Positions 30,435 to 42,154 of a stretch of 64,000 nucleotides of DNA are shown piece by piece. The stretch is taken from the NCBI RefSeq assembly GCF_010183535.1, contig NC_071329.1, forward strand, positions 17,870,879 to 17,934,878, given 5' to 3'. Source of the stretch: Caenorhabditis remanei (Eukaryota > Nematoda > Chromadorea > Rhabditida > Rhabditidae). The position numbers and the translations under genes were made by a program. Below the pieces are notes generated by a model. It had not been told where the DNA came from and ran no database searches. It worked only from the letters and a program-made list of their open reading frames with translations. The first letter of the stretch is position 1. The number at the start of each line of letters is the position of its first letter.

Positions 30435-31139
30435 ATGGCGAAAATATCAGAAGCAGAGTTGCAACCAGTTCTGGAAGCTTTCTCTGTACCAGTGGATCGT
30501 TTTTTGTTCAACAAATACAAAAAGCTCTACAATCAAGGCTGTCGCACGGCCGGCCGCGGCCGGCCGCGGCCCTCGGCTTTCAGGGCCGTCGCGGCCGCGG
30601 ATTAACCAAATGGGCTGAATTTTTGCATAGCGACTAATCTTTTGGTCCTCTACAAGGCCGCCTGAAGAAGCGAAAATTTTCCATGGCTGGGAACTGAGAT
30701 ATAAAATCGCCCCACGGCCTTTTTGACAGCCTTGTCTACAATAGCGAGAGTAAAAAGAGAAACAAAAAGCTAAAGAACTAATAGAGGAAGCTTGCAATAG
30801 ATGTGAGTTTGCAGCGTATTGGTAGTCTCAAAGATAAACTTTTTTTCAGATTTCCAACTTGACGATTTCAAAAAAGGAAATAAAAATACCAACGGATACG
30901 CGTTCTGTTGTGAATGGTTCAAGTTGTGTCCTGAAGGCTCTGAACCATTTTACAAGCAGGTAACTCCAGACATTATCAATAGCTATCAAAACTACAGTAA
31001 CCCGTTTCAGACGTGGTTCTTCATTACCTGCGGAGGTGTCGCCCTTCTTTTTATCCTTGGAATCGCTGTCGGAGTCTTCATTTGTCTTCGACGACGTAAA
31101 GAGAAATCTGGTGGTGGTGGAGGGAAGGGGAAGAAATGA
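30435..31139 (+). pseudogene. Class A membrane protein broken by a MITE in exon 1 (A8)
   Basis: Exon 1 starts at 30435 (MAKISEAELQPVLEAFSVPV...KKLYN) and is interrupted at 30534-30734 by a small transposon. After it the exon resumes to a GTGAG donor at 30803. Removing the insert alone does not restore the frame (the two parts differ by one base), so there is also an indel. Exons 2 (30850-30959; NTNGYAFCCEWFKLCPEGSE) and 3 (31011-31139; TWFFITCGGVALLFILGIAV, then LRRRKEKSGGGGGKGKK) are intact. The 51 bp second intron happens to be open. The basic rather than acidic tail is unique in the family. Confidence 0.7.
30534..30734. mobile_element. hAT-like MITE with 8-bp target duplication
   Basis: 201 bp bounded by CAAGGCTGTC and its inverse GACAGCCTTG, and flanked on both sides by TCTACAAT (30526-30533 and 30735-30742). 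An 8-bp duplication is characteristic of hAT elements. The left interior is a GGCCGGCCGCGG-rich block. Confidence 0.85.
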
Positions 31140-31433
31140 CACATGTATGTGGTTTTAAAATTCTACAGTATCCAATAAAATTGCTCTGCGACTGTTCGTC
31201 TCAATCTTATTAATCAGAAGATTCTGAAACTCAAAAAACCTTAGAGATTACGGTAGAAGTAGACAGAAAAACGGAGGAAGGACTCTGCGATAATTCACAA
31301 CTACGCTGTTTTGCAACAATACAATAAAATAATGTTTTTATGACACCAAATACCTTTTTTCAGCACCAGAAAATACAAAATCACATGAATTCAAACCAGA
31401 GATCAATTAAATGTAATATTTACAACAAAAAAA
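31140..31433. other. Intergenic, no gene seen
   Basis: It contains the A8 poly-A signal region (CCAATAAAATTG near 31170) and AT-rich sequence up to the 3' end of the minus-strand gene. Confidence 0.4.
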
Positions 31434-34295
31434 CTATTCACTAAAATCAAAAATAGCCATATTCACATCATACTGTGAGAAGAACTTTCCCCGTGCGTGT
31501 TTCCACAGATTCTTCGAGACGTAGATTCCGATTTTTGATTTTTGGGTTTTCATAGGGATCATTATCATGTTAGGGATGTCGGCGCATCTGGAAAATTTAG
31601 AAATTAGTAATTTTGAGTTTATTTTATCGAAAAAAGGAAAAGGTTATTTTTGTGTTAAATTTCTTCTTTGTTTTGAAAAAAACTGATTGCTTTTCCGCAA
31701 AAACGCTCAAAAATATCAGTAAATTCGGATAGGCAAACGATTTTCAGGCACAATAACCTATTTCTAGCCAAAAACCGTTGAAAATGAGCAAAACCTGAAA
31801 AAGTTGAAGAATTTCAAAAAATTTCAAAAATAAAAGCAGCTCTAACTTTCTCAGTTTTTGAGTATTTACCGAAATTTTTGCATATTCACATTCAGCTAAT
31901 CGATACGGTTCAGAAAAGTACCCACAAGCCTATGTAGGGTCCCACCACGAAAACTACAGTAACCCGCCACGTAAATCGTGTCGAGACCCAAAACGCTTCA
32001 AACCATGGCTTGTAGGTACTTTTCTGAATCGTCTCGACTAACTAAATATTGATCAGCAAACATTCTGGAGAATTCTCAAAAACTGAAAAAGTTGTTTATT
32101 TTTGAAATTTTCGAAAATTTTCGATTTTTTTTTAATTTCAAAGATTTGCTTATTTTTAGCGGTTTTTGGCTAGAAGTAGGTCATTGTGTTTGAAGTTTTT
32201 ATAAAAAGTTATTGAGACCCAAAATAACCCATTTTTTTTCAAAAACTTAGGATGAACATTATGGATCCGGGTTACTGTAGTTGGATCCTGGGGGGTACTG
32301 TAACTTTAGGATCAGGATGTGAAGCATAACTGTAGTTGATGGTTCTAGGGATTACGGTAGCTAGAAAATTGGAACCGGGTTACTGTGTTCCGACTCTAGG
32401 TTACTGTAGCTCAATTTAAAACCGGATCTTGGATCTCGGAACCTGGATCGAATCTACAGTACTCACCCAAAAATCTGATTCTTGCTCAACTCGGCATCTT
32501 CCCGTTTTGCCACTTTATCCAGACATGCCGCCAGCGCAGTCTTGCAACCAACACCCATCGAAAAGCATGCTCCATTCTCCCCTCCTCTATTCTCCCATTT
32601 CTCAATCAATGCCATAATAATTGTCTCTTGAAATTTAGAACATTCCAGATGGATTTGCGAATTTGTCAGCTCCAAAATAACCTTATCCCATGGGAATGCA
32701 CCTGCTTTATCCAGAATTTGAATTAGTTTCGCGGTCTGGATAAATGGATGGTAGTACTCTGTATCCTCTCGCAGCTCCCTTGCTCCTTTAATCGTTACAG
32801 TCTCCAGTGGAAAGCTAGCCGAGTGCATATTAGGTCTGAAGGCTTCCAGATCCGTGGCTGCATAATGACTAACTTTTATATCTCGCACAACTATTTTCAC
32901 ATCATCGGGTAGAAAAAAATCAGGGCCTCGCTTATCAATTGCCAGGTACCGTACTCGAATCGGCGCTCTCCCGCCGAACAGTTTCTTGGTGAGGTATTGC
33001 ATTGCCTCGGGGATATATCGATTGTCATTCAGAAGGCGTTCCACGTTACAGAACCTTCCAGACTTCATTGTCACCTGGAGGTAAGAGGACTCCTCTCCAT
33101 TTTCATCGTCTTCACTGAACTCGGCGTCATAATAATCAATTTTAAAAATTGTTTTATCGATAATGAGTTGGTCTCTCTCCAGTGTCAAATGGTCAATGAC
33201 AGCCAGGTTGGAAGCGGCTTCGATTCCACGGAGAGGTGGGATGTAGTGCGACATCCGGAGTCTGGAAATAAGAGCTATATCTCAAACGTGGGCGGAGCTA
33301 CTTAAAAATTGTTAACTACAAAAATGTAGTCCTTAAAATTTCCTACATTTCGTCAGTTGACAACTTTTTGATATCTCTTCACCCCACCGAGTTACAAGCC
33401 TTCAAACATTTGACGAGAGACGCAGACAGTTAGAGCGTCTCGCTTCTCTGCGCCCTCCTACTCTCTATCTCCTCATTTTTAAAGGGGCGTATCTTGGCGG
33501 GGTAAACAGATATCGAAAAAATGAAAATTAGTAAAATGTAGGAAATTTCAAGGGCTACATTTTTGTAGTTGACAATTTTCAGGTAGCTCCGCCCACTTTT
33601 GAGGGATAAAGATTTCAACCAAAATTTTAGAAATTTTTCGTTGTTTTATTGCATTTGATCAAATTTTTCAAAAAAACAAAAACGCAAGTGACCGAGTTTT
33701 TCATTCCCAGGCCTAGAAACCCAAATTTGAAAAATTTTGCTGGTTTTTAAATTTTTTAAAATTTTTCGTTGTTTTTTATTGCTCAAATTTCACGAAAATA
33801 CTAAAAAAAACTCGTTTTAAGGTGAAAAACACGCAAGTGGCCGAGTTTTCATTTGGTGGCCTAGAAACCCAAATTTGCGAAAATTGGTCCCTCATTGTCA
33901 AATGTTTTGCTTTAACCGTTTTTAAGCTGAAAACATGAAAACAGTGAAAAACGCTTCGTGGCCGAGTTTTTTGAACACATGGACTAGAAATCTAAATTTA
34001 TGCAGTATTTCAAAAGTTAACAAGCCTTTTTCGACTGAAATCGAATCAAAATTAGTTTTTCTGGTCGTTGATCAAAATAATTGTACTAATATGATTTTTT
34101 TCTCTTTGTACCATAGAAACTTTTCAGTTTGCTAATTAGAGACTAATTGGATACTGGGTGTCGTATAATTCCTACAGAAAATTATAAAAATATAAAAATA
34201 AAAATAAATACTCACCTTGTACCAACATTCATGTGCTTTAGTATACTTTTCACCGAACTGTTGCTCAGTGCTCTTTGAGGATGTGCTGAGGACAT
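31434..34295 (-). CDS. DUF3557-family (F-box-like associated) protein
   Basis: Exons are 34295-34216, 33261-32467 and 31587-31434; total 1029 bp, 342 aa, phases 2 and 2 consistent. Exon 1 gives MSSAHPQRALSNSSVKSILK then HMNVGT; the join reads RLRMSHYIPPLRGIE, matching the SVK..L..M...R..LS..IPSLR start typical of nematode DUF3557 proteins. The body has YLQVTMKSGRF, NDNRYIPEAMQYLTKKLFGG and a conserved Trp-rich end (NLWKHARGKFFSQYDVNMAI). The domain is of unknown function and expanded in Caenorhabditis. Intron 1 (954 bp) holds a foldback and three copies of a GTGACCGAGTTTT...AGAAACCC repeat; intron 2 (879 bp) holds another foldback. It is a paralogue of the gene at 61766. Confidence 0.8.
31735..32195. 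mobile_element. Foldback repeat in intron 2 of the DUF3557 gene
   Basis: CACAATAACCTATTTCTAGC...GGTTCAGAAAAGTACCCACA on the left mirrors TTGTAGGTACTTTTCTGAAT...GGCTAGAAGTAGGTCATTGT on the right. The centre carries ACTACAGTAACCCGC. 32240-32460 beyond it is a run of imperfect GGGTTACTGTAG repeats. Confidence 0.65.
33270..33605. mobile_element. Foldback repeat in intron 1 of the DUF3557 gene
   Basis: CTCAAACGTGGGCGGAGCTA...AACTACAAAAATGTAG is mirrored by CTACATTTTTGTAGTTGACA...AGCTCCGCCCACTTTTGAG. Related GTGGGCGG...GTTGTCAAC pieces occur at ~37250 and ~61410. Confidence 0.7.
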
Positions 34296-35791
34296 AGTAG
34301 ATCTGAAAAAAAGTTCGAGTTATTACGAAAAATAGAGAAAAAAAAGAGAAAGTTAAAAAATTAATGTTTTTGTTGCTAAAAACAGGTTTTTAGGTGAAAA
34401 AGACATGAAGAAACGTATACTAATCAATAAGTATGCTAATTAAATTGTACCAATTATGACAGTAAAGCAAAAAATGAGAAAATAAAACTTTTTAAAAAAC
34501 TTGTAATTTTGCTAACATCGCTCCATTAAAATGATCCAACTATAAAATTATGCAAAACCAAACTAAATAACCCACAAAAAACTCAGAAGAAACAAGAAAT
34601 AGAACATTAAAAAAGACAGAAAAGTCAGTGGCCAGTCCATTTATCTTCGTGTTCATCTAAAGACATATGTCTGTACATGTCTCATGAAATCGAGCGGGAC
34701 AGCAACAAAAAGAAGAAGAAGAAGGTCATCAATCAGTGAGAGACACTGACTACCCCTGAATAGACCTGAATAGAGGGGAAGAGATTTAGAGAACACGAGA
34801 AGAAAAGGGCAGATGGTGTCTCTCAATTTCTGAAGGAAAGATGGGGTGGGCGATAAGGGGAAATAGTGTTTTTCTTGTCTGGCGGTGGAAAAAAGGGGGA
34901 GAGGAAAAGAAAAAGAGAAGAACACGTTCTTTTTGTCAATTATTATTGTTGTTTTCTATTGGAAAGTGCCTCTGTGACGTTTTGAAACTAGGACATTTGG
35001 AAACTGACTAGGGAAGGCCCTCGGTCTGGAGTAGCAAAGGCCCTCGGTCTATCATTGGAAAGCTGAAATCGCCCTGATTTTGAATATATATTCCGTTTTT
35101 GCCCTCGATGCCTGGTATTCGAGAAATACAAGGTAGAAAAATCTAGAATTTTACTCCGAGAAAAGTGCAAAAATTTGTTTTTAAATTTCACGTATCCTTT
35201 AAAGATGAGTGAAAACGACTTACTATTAGAAATGAATTGTCTGGCGTGTTTCTGGCGCGTTTTTGAAAGTTCTGGAGGTTCACTTTTGAAGCGTTTTGAA
35301 AGTTCAAAAGTCCGAAAAGAATAAGCAGCCTGTCGTACCGTTAACGCGTTTTATTTCCAGATTTTCTCGTCATAAAAATAGGTTGTCTGGCGCACCTTTG
35401 ACCTTTTAGACCATTTTTTCAAGTACTTCCGGGAAATATACTTTTCGGAAATTCCACAGTTATGATATGACGGAAGTCGGAAGTAAAATTCCTTTTCCGG
35501 AAGTCGGAAGTCGGAAGTAAAATTCCTTATCCAGAAGTCGGAAGTCGGAAGTCGGAATGATAAAAATGCCCGGAAGTCGGAAGTCGGAATTCCATGCAAC
35601 TCTGATATGAACCTTATATTGTGAAAAACTAGAATAATGAGAAAATAGATTTTCCAAAAAAATTCTAGAGAAAAACCAACGGGTGGTGATAACGTCCAGC
35701 CATGCGGCGAGGTCGAATTTTCAAAAATTCGTTATCAAATTGTACCTGAAAAAACAAAAAAAAAAGAGCAACAGGTTTTATAAAATAAAGC
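34296..35791. other. Intergenic with dispersed repeats, no gene seen
   Basis: 34680-34830 (AGCAACAAAAAGAAG...GGTCATCAATCAGTGAGAG...) is similar to 50155-50280, upstream of the BTB gene, so it may be a shared upstream region. 35070-35130 is the TTGGAAAGCTGAAAT...CCTGGTATTCGAGAAA dispersed repeat. 35455-35595 is an array of CGGAAGT heptamers. Confidence 0.5.
35455..35595. repeat. CGGAAGT heptamer array
   Basis: Repeated GGAAGTC/CGGAAGT units in blocks separated by AAAATTCCTTATCC. Similar arrays lie at 60975-61150 and, inverted, at 62630-62840. Confidence 0.8.
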
Positions 35792-36484
35792 TTATTCAAC
35801 AAAAATGCATTTTTTTGCTTCATGAAGCCGTCTATCGAAGTCTTGTTCTGTTCGAGCGTCGATGTAGCCGGAAGTATTTTTTTTCAAAATCTGGAAAATT
35901 AAGGTTAGGTCCATTGTAATAACTTTCAGATTCTTACGTCCAGAGCATCACTTATGAAGTAGTCCACACACTCCAATACTTCTCTCGTTGTTGCTTTACA
36001 CTTTTCTAGTATTTTGAACAAAGTGCTCCGGCTCATCAATTCTTCATTTCCTCCTGTCTTCATTTTTATATACATTTCGACAATCTGAATTTTCAGTTCT
36101 TTTTTTGAATTTTTCAAAAGTCCAAGTACTTACCTTCAATTCTTTTCCTATATTCGTATCGTGTTATGCCAGGAAAATATTTCAAAATGGTCGAGTAGGG
36201 CAATGTAGAAGTACTCAGTGAAATCTCTTGATGCTTTCACAGTCTTCCACAATTCTTCTTTTTCCCTGAAACAAAATGATCTCAGTTTGTCCAGATGTCC
36301 ATAACAATCACTTACTCTTCTAGTGTACTCATAAATATTTGGTTTCCGTGTTGCAGCTGAACTCCTTTTTTGTCATCTTCATTCCTAAAATTACTAAAAA
36401 TTATTATTCTAAAATGATTTGGAGTCCCCTTTTATAAGTTTATGAGGAATTTTCGGGAAATTATGGGTAATTTATGCTGGCTCT

Positions 36485-37122
36485 ATTCCAGTTTAGATGT
36501 CCTTTGAAAACTTGAACGTCCCAAAAAACACTTAGACGTCCCTTAAAACACTCAGACGTCCCTTGAAACACTTAGACGTCCCTTGAAACATTTAAACGTC
36601 CTTTCGGATCCCAAATATGTTCAAAAATGTTTAAACGTCCCAAAAAACATTTAGACGTCCCAAAATACGTTTAGACGTCCCATAAAATATTGAGACGTCC
36701 CTTAAAATCCGGAAATTTGATTTTAAATGTTTAAACGTCCCAAAAAACATTTAGACGTCCCAATAAACATTTAAACGTCCCAAAAAATGTTTAGACGTCC
36801 CTTCAATACTAAAAGCCACTGAAAATGTTCGAGGGACGTCTAAATAATTTTTGGGACGTTTAAATGTTTTTTGGGACGTCTAAATGTTTTGTTAGACGTC
36901 TAAATGTTTTTTGGGACGTTTAAAACTTCAGAACTATATTTTGGGATTTCAAGGGACGTCTATACATTTTATGGGACGTTTAAACGTTTTTGGGACGTCT
37001 AAACTTTTGAAAGGACGTTTTAAAAAAATTAGAGTTTGAAAGGACGTCTAAGTGTTTTAAGGGACGTTTAAGTGTTTTAAGGGACGTTTTAGTTTTTAAA
37101 GGACATCTAAACTGGAATAGAG
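36485..37122. repeat. Inverted array of GGGACGTCTAA / ACGTCCC units
   Basis: About ten units of ACGTCCC...AAACA(C/T)TTA in one sense (36500-36810), then about nine of GGGACGT(C/T)TAA...TTTT in the other (36835-37110), with a mirrored outer end (CTATTCCAGTTTAGATGTCC / GGACATCTAAACTGGAATAG). Pieces also occur at 21085-21150, 21590-21650 and 40630-40690. Confidence 0.8.
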
Positions 37123-37429
37123 CCTTTATGCTAAACTAGTTTTCAATACCGACAAATCTAATCAATGAAAGCTGTAATAATATTTGAGATATGCGCCTTT
37201 AAACTCGTTCTCTCACAAATAGTAGCCAACCTTTAAAGACGCATATCTCAAAAGTGGGCGGAGCTATCAAAAAGTTGTCAACTAAAAAAATGTAGCTCTA
37301 GATTTGATCTACACAACCATGTTAAAATAAAAATGTTACAGTAACCCAGAAAGCTGTGACGGGATCTCAAAATTAGCAGATCTTAGCCGATCTCAACTGA
37401 TCCCTAACGCTGCCAATTTGGGTCGCTCT

Positions 37430-37910
37430 CACTAAAATTGTTATAACTCCGCCCATTTTTTACTTTTTCAAGATCTGAAAGCAGATTCAGAATCCTCAGC
37501 TTTATATTCATAACATTTTCTGCATCAAGACATCTGGACACTCTGGACACACAGATAAGGTGTTTAAACGGCTCTGCTGACTAGATGCTTGTCTTTCTGT
37601 GTGTCCGGTGTGTCCGAATGTCCAGATGCAACAAATTTAATATGACTAGAAAGTTGACATTTTGAGGATTCTGAATCTGTTTTCAGATTCTGAAAAAGTA
37701 AAAATTGAGCCGAAGCTTCCCAACTAAAACTGTTGTAACTCCGCCCATTTTTCACATTTTCAAAATCTGAACATAGATTCAGAATTCTCGAAATGTCAGC
37801 TTTCTAGCCATATAAAATTTGCTAGATCTGGACATTCGGACACATCGGGCACACAGAAAAACAAGTAAATACCTTGGTGTGTGTCCAGCGTGTCCGGATA
37901 TCCGTTACAG
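37430..37910. repeat. Three alternating copies of a ~130 bp unit
   Basis: TAACTCCGCCCATTTTT...ATTCAGAAT...ACATCTGGACA...GGACACACAG occurs forward (37445-37560), inverted (37575-37700) and forward (37735-37905). Confidence 0.65.
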
Positions 37911-38249
37911 AATAAAATACTATATGAATATAAAACTCAAATAAAATAAAGAATATGATACCGAGTGATGATTGCTCCTTTATCCATTGTAGTCACTGTC
38001 ATCTCTGTTCCATCGACTATCGTTACGTATTCTGAGTAGATTTTGACAGCCCAGTTTAACATTCCGAGAAAACGGATTGTGTGGTTGTTTTGTCAAATTG
38101 TTCTGCATGTTCTGAAAAAAAGCAAATATATTCGTTGTTTTTTTTTACATCAATCTATTTTAAAAATTACTAAAGTATATAATAGCGTTTGTATCATATT
38201 TTTGTCAAAATTTTGAACACTTTTTGGCTGACTCGCGAACTCAAGTCTA

Positions 38250-38990
38250 CACCGTACCGCTCAAAAAGTTATCAACTTTGGCTGTTTTCAGTGGAAAATG
38301 ACTTGTGTATTTCGGTGCGACCTGATTGTCCAAAAAACTCAATTTTGTATGGGCTGAACAGAGCAGAAATAGCACATTATTTTTGTAGTAGACCGTTTTT
38401 TTGTAAGAACACTATCTTGAAAGTTACAAGTTGTCGAAGTGAAAAGCTCCAAAATTTCGTTAAAATGCACTGAAATTAGTCGATTTTAAAGGGGGACTGC
38501 GGCATTCCAAAAATCGAGATTTTTTAATATCGATCGACTCAAAATTTTGTAGAAAAAAGAAAAGTCTCTTGCGGCTAGGTCCGAAAATTCGTCTGAAACG
38601 AGTTATGAGGCCTCAAAGTGTCAAAAAAGGGCCTCTCGCCGATTTACCTTATATTTCAAGATAAAATTCTCTCGCCGTGCACGTGAACGCCGAGAGGCAT
38701 TTGTATCAAAATTCTGAGTCGATCCATATCAAAAAATCTCTATTTTTGGAATACCGCAGTCCCCCTTTAGAAGAAAGGTTTTTGATTACCTGTATCTTTC
38801 AAGATAGTGTTCCTACAAATGAATGGCCAACTACAAAAATGATGTGCTATTTTTGCTCTGTCCAACTCACACAAAATAAAATTTGTCGGACAATCAGATG
38901 ATACTAAAATACACTATCAAAGTCGGTCATTTTCCACTGAAAACAGGCAATAGTGATAACTTTTTGAGCGTTACTGTATGTAGGCAATTC
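38250..38990. mobile_element. Foldback with a second MITE nested in its centre
   Basis: Outer arms: CCGCTCAAAAAGTTATCAAC...GTTTTCAGTGGAAAATGAC and its mirror at ~38925-38985. Nested at 38478-38772 is a complete MITE with ends TTTAAAGGGGGACTGCGGCA and GGAATACCGCAGTCCCCCTT, the same family as the element in B3 intron 2. Confidence 0.7.
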
Positions 38991-39084
38991 AATTAACTAA
39001 TCATAGTAAAACTTACGCCAAGTCTTTCTTTGATCCGATTTTTGAGTTGAACCAGAAGACTAATATCAGTATGAAAATACCCAT

Positions 39085-39400
39085 AATAGATTGAATAAAT
39101 AAAAATTAGAATTCCAAAATAATCATTATATACAAGGGGTCGACCATCAACACAAGAAGTCTCAGCTTCGATACATTTCTGGGAGTAAGAATGAGGGGAA
39201 AACGGGGGACCCTTCGGACACTCCGCTTTTTCTGCGTCTCATCGGGGGTCTCCACTATTTCGAAAAGAAGGGACGGGCTCTCTCGGAAGAGCCCATCCCT
39301 TTTCTTCTCTGAGTCTCGCAAGGACTCAACGTGTTCTCTTTGTTTACAGCAGTCGAATTTAGTTCCCCAAGTCCCATTTGAAATGCATATAATGATGGAA
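39085..39400 (-). promoter_or_regulatory. Leader/promoter unit 1
   Basis: On the minus strand: GGGCTCTTCCGAGAGAGCCC, AAATAGTGGAGAC, AAATGTATCGAAGCTGAGAC, TTCTTGTGTTGATGGTCGAC, then TTGTATATAATGAT (TATA-like) and AATTTTTATTTATTCAATCT just before the ATG at 39084. Eight copies share this order. Confidence 0.65.
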
Positions 39401-40052
39401 TAAGTCACTTTGTTTCTTCAATATATTGAAGAATTCTTCGAATTTTGAAGCCAATGAGAAGAATGTGTGTAGTTATTAAAAATTGAGTTAATGAGATGTT
39501 GTAGTCAAAGAGATCGGTTTTCTTTTAAAAAAAACAGGAAATTCACATCATTTTTTAGGACGTGACTTATATTATTGGAAAGTTGAAATTACGCCCATTT
39601 CAAATATATTTTCAGTTTTCGGCTTTGAGGCCTGGTATTTGAGAAAAACGATGTTAAAGTTGTCAGGGCACTGTTCTAGAACGCCGGAACGAAAAAAAAT
39701 CCCGGAATAGCGACAGCTAATTATAATCAAATTCGATATTTTCATTTGGTTTCCAGCACTCCCAGCCACAAAATCAAAAAATGCGCTATACTTTTGACAC
39801 TGCTGATTTTTCAGAACACGATTTGAAAAATTCAAAAAACTTCCCCGTATAGGTTTTTTAAGATCCCGGATCGAATGGCATCAACCATTTTCTCATGCCG
39901 ATTGCAGGAATTCTAGAAAAGCCAAAATCGAGGAGGGCGCTATACTTATGACGCGCACTGCATGTGTCTCATAATTTAGCTGATCATAAATTGTTTCTTC
40001 ACTCTGCCTTTTTTTCTTATAATACCATTTTTGCGGAGATATTATATAATGT
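39401..40052. other. Intergenic, no gene seen
   Basis: 39560-39660 holds the TTGGAAAGTTGAAAT...GCCTGGTATTTGAGAAA dispersed repeat. Nothing else was recognised. Confidence 0.4.
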
Positions 40053-40560
40053 TTATTTGAAATACATGATAAACAATACAACTTTTTCGTGGTCTTCGGC
40101 GTTTTCGTGATCTTCGGAGCTGCCTTCACACTCGTGCAACACATTTTTTCTTCTCTGAAACAAAAATATCTTGGTTTGTCCAGATATCCGTGTACCCATA
40201 TATACCGTATCTAGAATACTAGTCCAGTCGGGTAGTTGACTTGGATGTATGTCAGTGATGCTTTTCTCCGAATTGAGGATTTGGTTGAAATATTCTGTTA
40301 AAGAATCATGAGCAACACACATTAATTCTCCTTCAATGACGAATGAGTTTTTCTTGGTTCCACACGATACGGTGCATACTCTGATGGGTTGTTCCAGAAT
40401 TTGAGCATTTTAATATTTCCACGAATTCTTCATTGTCACAGCTTAATTTAGCAAGTGTTGGTTGTCTGAAATTACAAGTGATGTTTTGAGTAGCCCCTTT
40501 CAAACAATTATAGCATCCAGTATATTTACTGTGCTGGGTCATAATACAATCAATTTTAGA
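40053..40560 (-). pseudogene. Envelope-glycoprotein-like fragment joined to a host-type exon
   Basis: Minus strand. 40560-40345 and 40322-40200 correspond to the C-terminal half of the fragment at 41294-42154 (CDNEEFVEILKC, HDSLTEYFNQILNSEKS, LPDWTSILDT), with a frameshift between them near 40330-40380. After TSILDT the similarity ends. Then comes sequence like the decayed secreted-gene family: an intron end (TTTTTGTTTCAG) and an exon with NVLHECEGSSEDHENAEDHE up to a TAA. The membrane anchor of the env fragment is gone. A composite relic of a retroelement piece and a gene-family exon. Confidence 0.55.
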
Positions 40561-41293
40561 TTCAACAGATTATTTTTTATCTAGACTGACATGAATATGT
40601 AGTTTGTTGTGTCGCATCTTGATAGATGGGGCGGCTCTATTTCAGTTTAGATGTCCAAAAAACATTCAAACGTCCTTTAAAACACTTACTTGGGAAGGAT
40701 CCCAAGTCAAGATGGAGTTACAGGTCGAGATATATATTACTAGAACGGAAATTTTGCGGCGATTTCAAATCTGTATTCAGTTTTTGCTAAACGATCTCGT
40801 GAAGAAAGTTATTTGCATTTTTGTGGCTTCTCAGTGCAAAAATTAGCATTTTCAAGACTCTCAAAATTAACGTTTTTCTTATTTTTTTGAAACTTCTTTG
40901 TTTTATACTTATGATTACGGATGTAAAGATGATTTTGGCATAGTTCGATTTCAGAATTTATTTTCAGAAAACATTTTGTGGAGTTTTTTAAGTTTTCAAA
41001 AATAACGCGTCTACAAAAAATTTGTCTGAAAATTTTCTAAAATTCCGACACAAACAATAAAAAACGAGTGTAATAAACGGTTTACGGTTCAGAGAATAAG
41101 TGAGGAATTGAGATTTGTTTGAAAACGGATTTTTAGGGAGGGGATTTGTTGAGAGTGAATCAGGAATTTGAGCGTGAGTTCTGTTGAGAGATTTGAGAGT
41201 TTTTTGGGATGATAATTTTTTGAATGAGGGTTATTGGTATGAAATGATTAATGAGATATGAATTACGAGTTTTCTACGAGGTTGAACTTTTGG
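40561..41293. other. Intergenic with repeat, no gene seen
   Basis: 40695-40860 is one arm of the TTACAGGTCGAGATATATAT...GCTTCTCAGTGCAAAAAT foldback that is complete at 50332-50940. The rest is AT-rich with no exon seen. Confidence 0.45.
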
Positions 41294-42154
41294 TTAACGA
41301 CGATTTCGTCTCCCTTCTGTGAGGAGTTTGATCAGGGCTGGGATGCAACAGATGTAGAGTGCTACAGAAACAAGTAATAAAATCAAAATCGTAGAAACGA
41401 TTGAGACAGCTCTTTTGGAGATGGTATCGAGAATACTCGTCCAGTCCGGAAGAAGGCTGGGATGAATGTCGGTTTTGCTTTTTTCTGAATTGAGAATTTG
41501 ATTAAAGTATTCTGTTAAGGAGTCATGTGCCACATACATTAGTTCTCCTTCGATGATGAATGAGCTCTTCTTGTTTCCGCACGATATTGTGCATACTCCC
41601 GTCGGTTTGGAGGTGTTGAATTTTTGATGGATTTCATTGATTGTACCCGTGCTGGAACATGTCAAGATTTCGACGAAGTCTTCGTTGTCGCAACTCAGTT
41701 TGGCGTGTGTGGGTTGTCTGGAATTACAGGTGATGTTTTGAGTATATTTGCTGTGCTGAGTCATGATACAATCAACTTTGGATTCAACAGATTATTTTAT
41801 ATCTAGACTGACATGAATATGTAGTTTGTTGTGTCGCATCTTGATAGATGGGACATTATCATTAGAAATTCCTAGATAATATCTTTCAGTGATGATTGGT
41901 AAGTTGTGATCTTTGTTCTCAACCAGATTGAATAAATCAGGGATTTTGCAAGAACATTGAGCTGCACTTTCTCCGGTTTCACATGAACATGTCTCACGGT
42001 ACTCACATTTTCCAATTTCATTACATTCAAGGGGAAAAATTTCGTTGGTGATTGAAGCAAGAGCAATTTTCTCATTGTTTTGAATGAACTTTTTTCCTAG
42101 CACACTCACTCCGGTTTTTTCAGAAATGTCAATGAGACGAACATTCAGTTTCAA
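41294..42154 (-). pseudogene. Phlebovirus-type envelope glycoprotein fragment of a retroelement
   Basis: One minus-strand frame with a single in-frame TAA at about 41794-41792. The part before it has a cysteine cluster (CEYRETCSCE...CSCKIPDLF) like the C-terminal part of the phlebovirus G2 fusion glycoprotein family, which nematode BEL/Pao-type retroelements carry as Env. The part after it has paired cysteines, then a membrane anchor (VSIVSTILILLLVSVALYIC) and a short basic tail ending at 41294. The N-terminal half, with the fusion loop, is absent; no LTR, protease or polymerase is next to it. It is therefore a defective remnant. The relation to the element at 1-3998 is not evident. Confidence 0.6.

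Larger units (their letters stand above)
35792..39084 (-). pseudogene. Decayed secreted-protein gene behind leader unit 1
   Basis: Exons on the minus strand: 39084-39017 (leader MGIFILILVFWFNSKIGSKK), 38111-37962 (FLGMLNWAVKIYSEYVTIVD...), 36384-36316 (NEDDKKGVQLQHGNQIF...), 36265-36134, 36084-35938 (NEELMSRSTLFKILEKCKAT...) and 35890-35792 (LKKNTSGYIDARTEQDFDRR...; stop TAA). Phases agree across most joins, so this was one gene. But exon 2 has an in-frame T-G-A, and exon 4 has one base more than its paralogue at 43868-43739, giving a stop. Introns are full of foldbacks. The product family is not recognised: a short signal-peptide protein, alpha/beta content unclear. Parts recur at 43438-45764 and 51260-51660. 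Confidence 0.55.

Noticed and set aside
30819..31139. Single-exon reading of A8 across 30960-31010
   Set aside because: The 51-bp segment has a GT start and a TTTCAG end at exactly the family's second intron position; its open frame is incidental.
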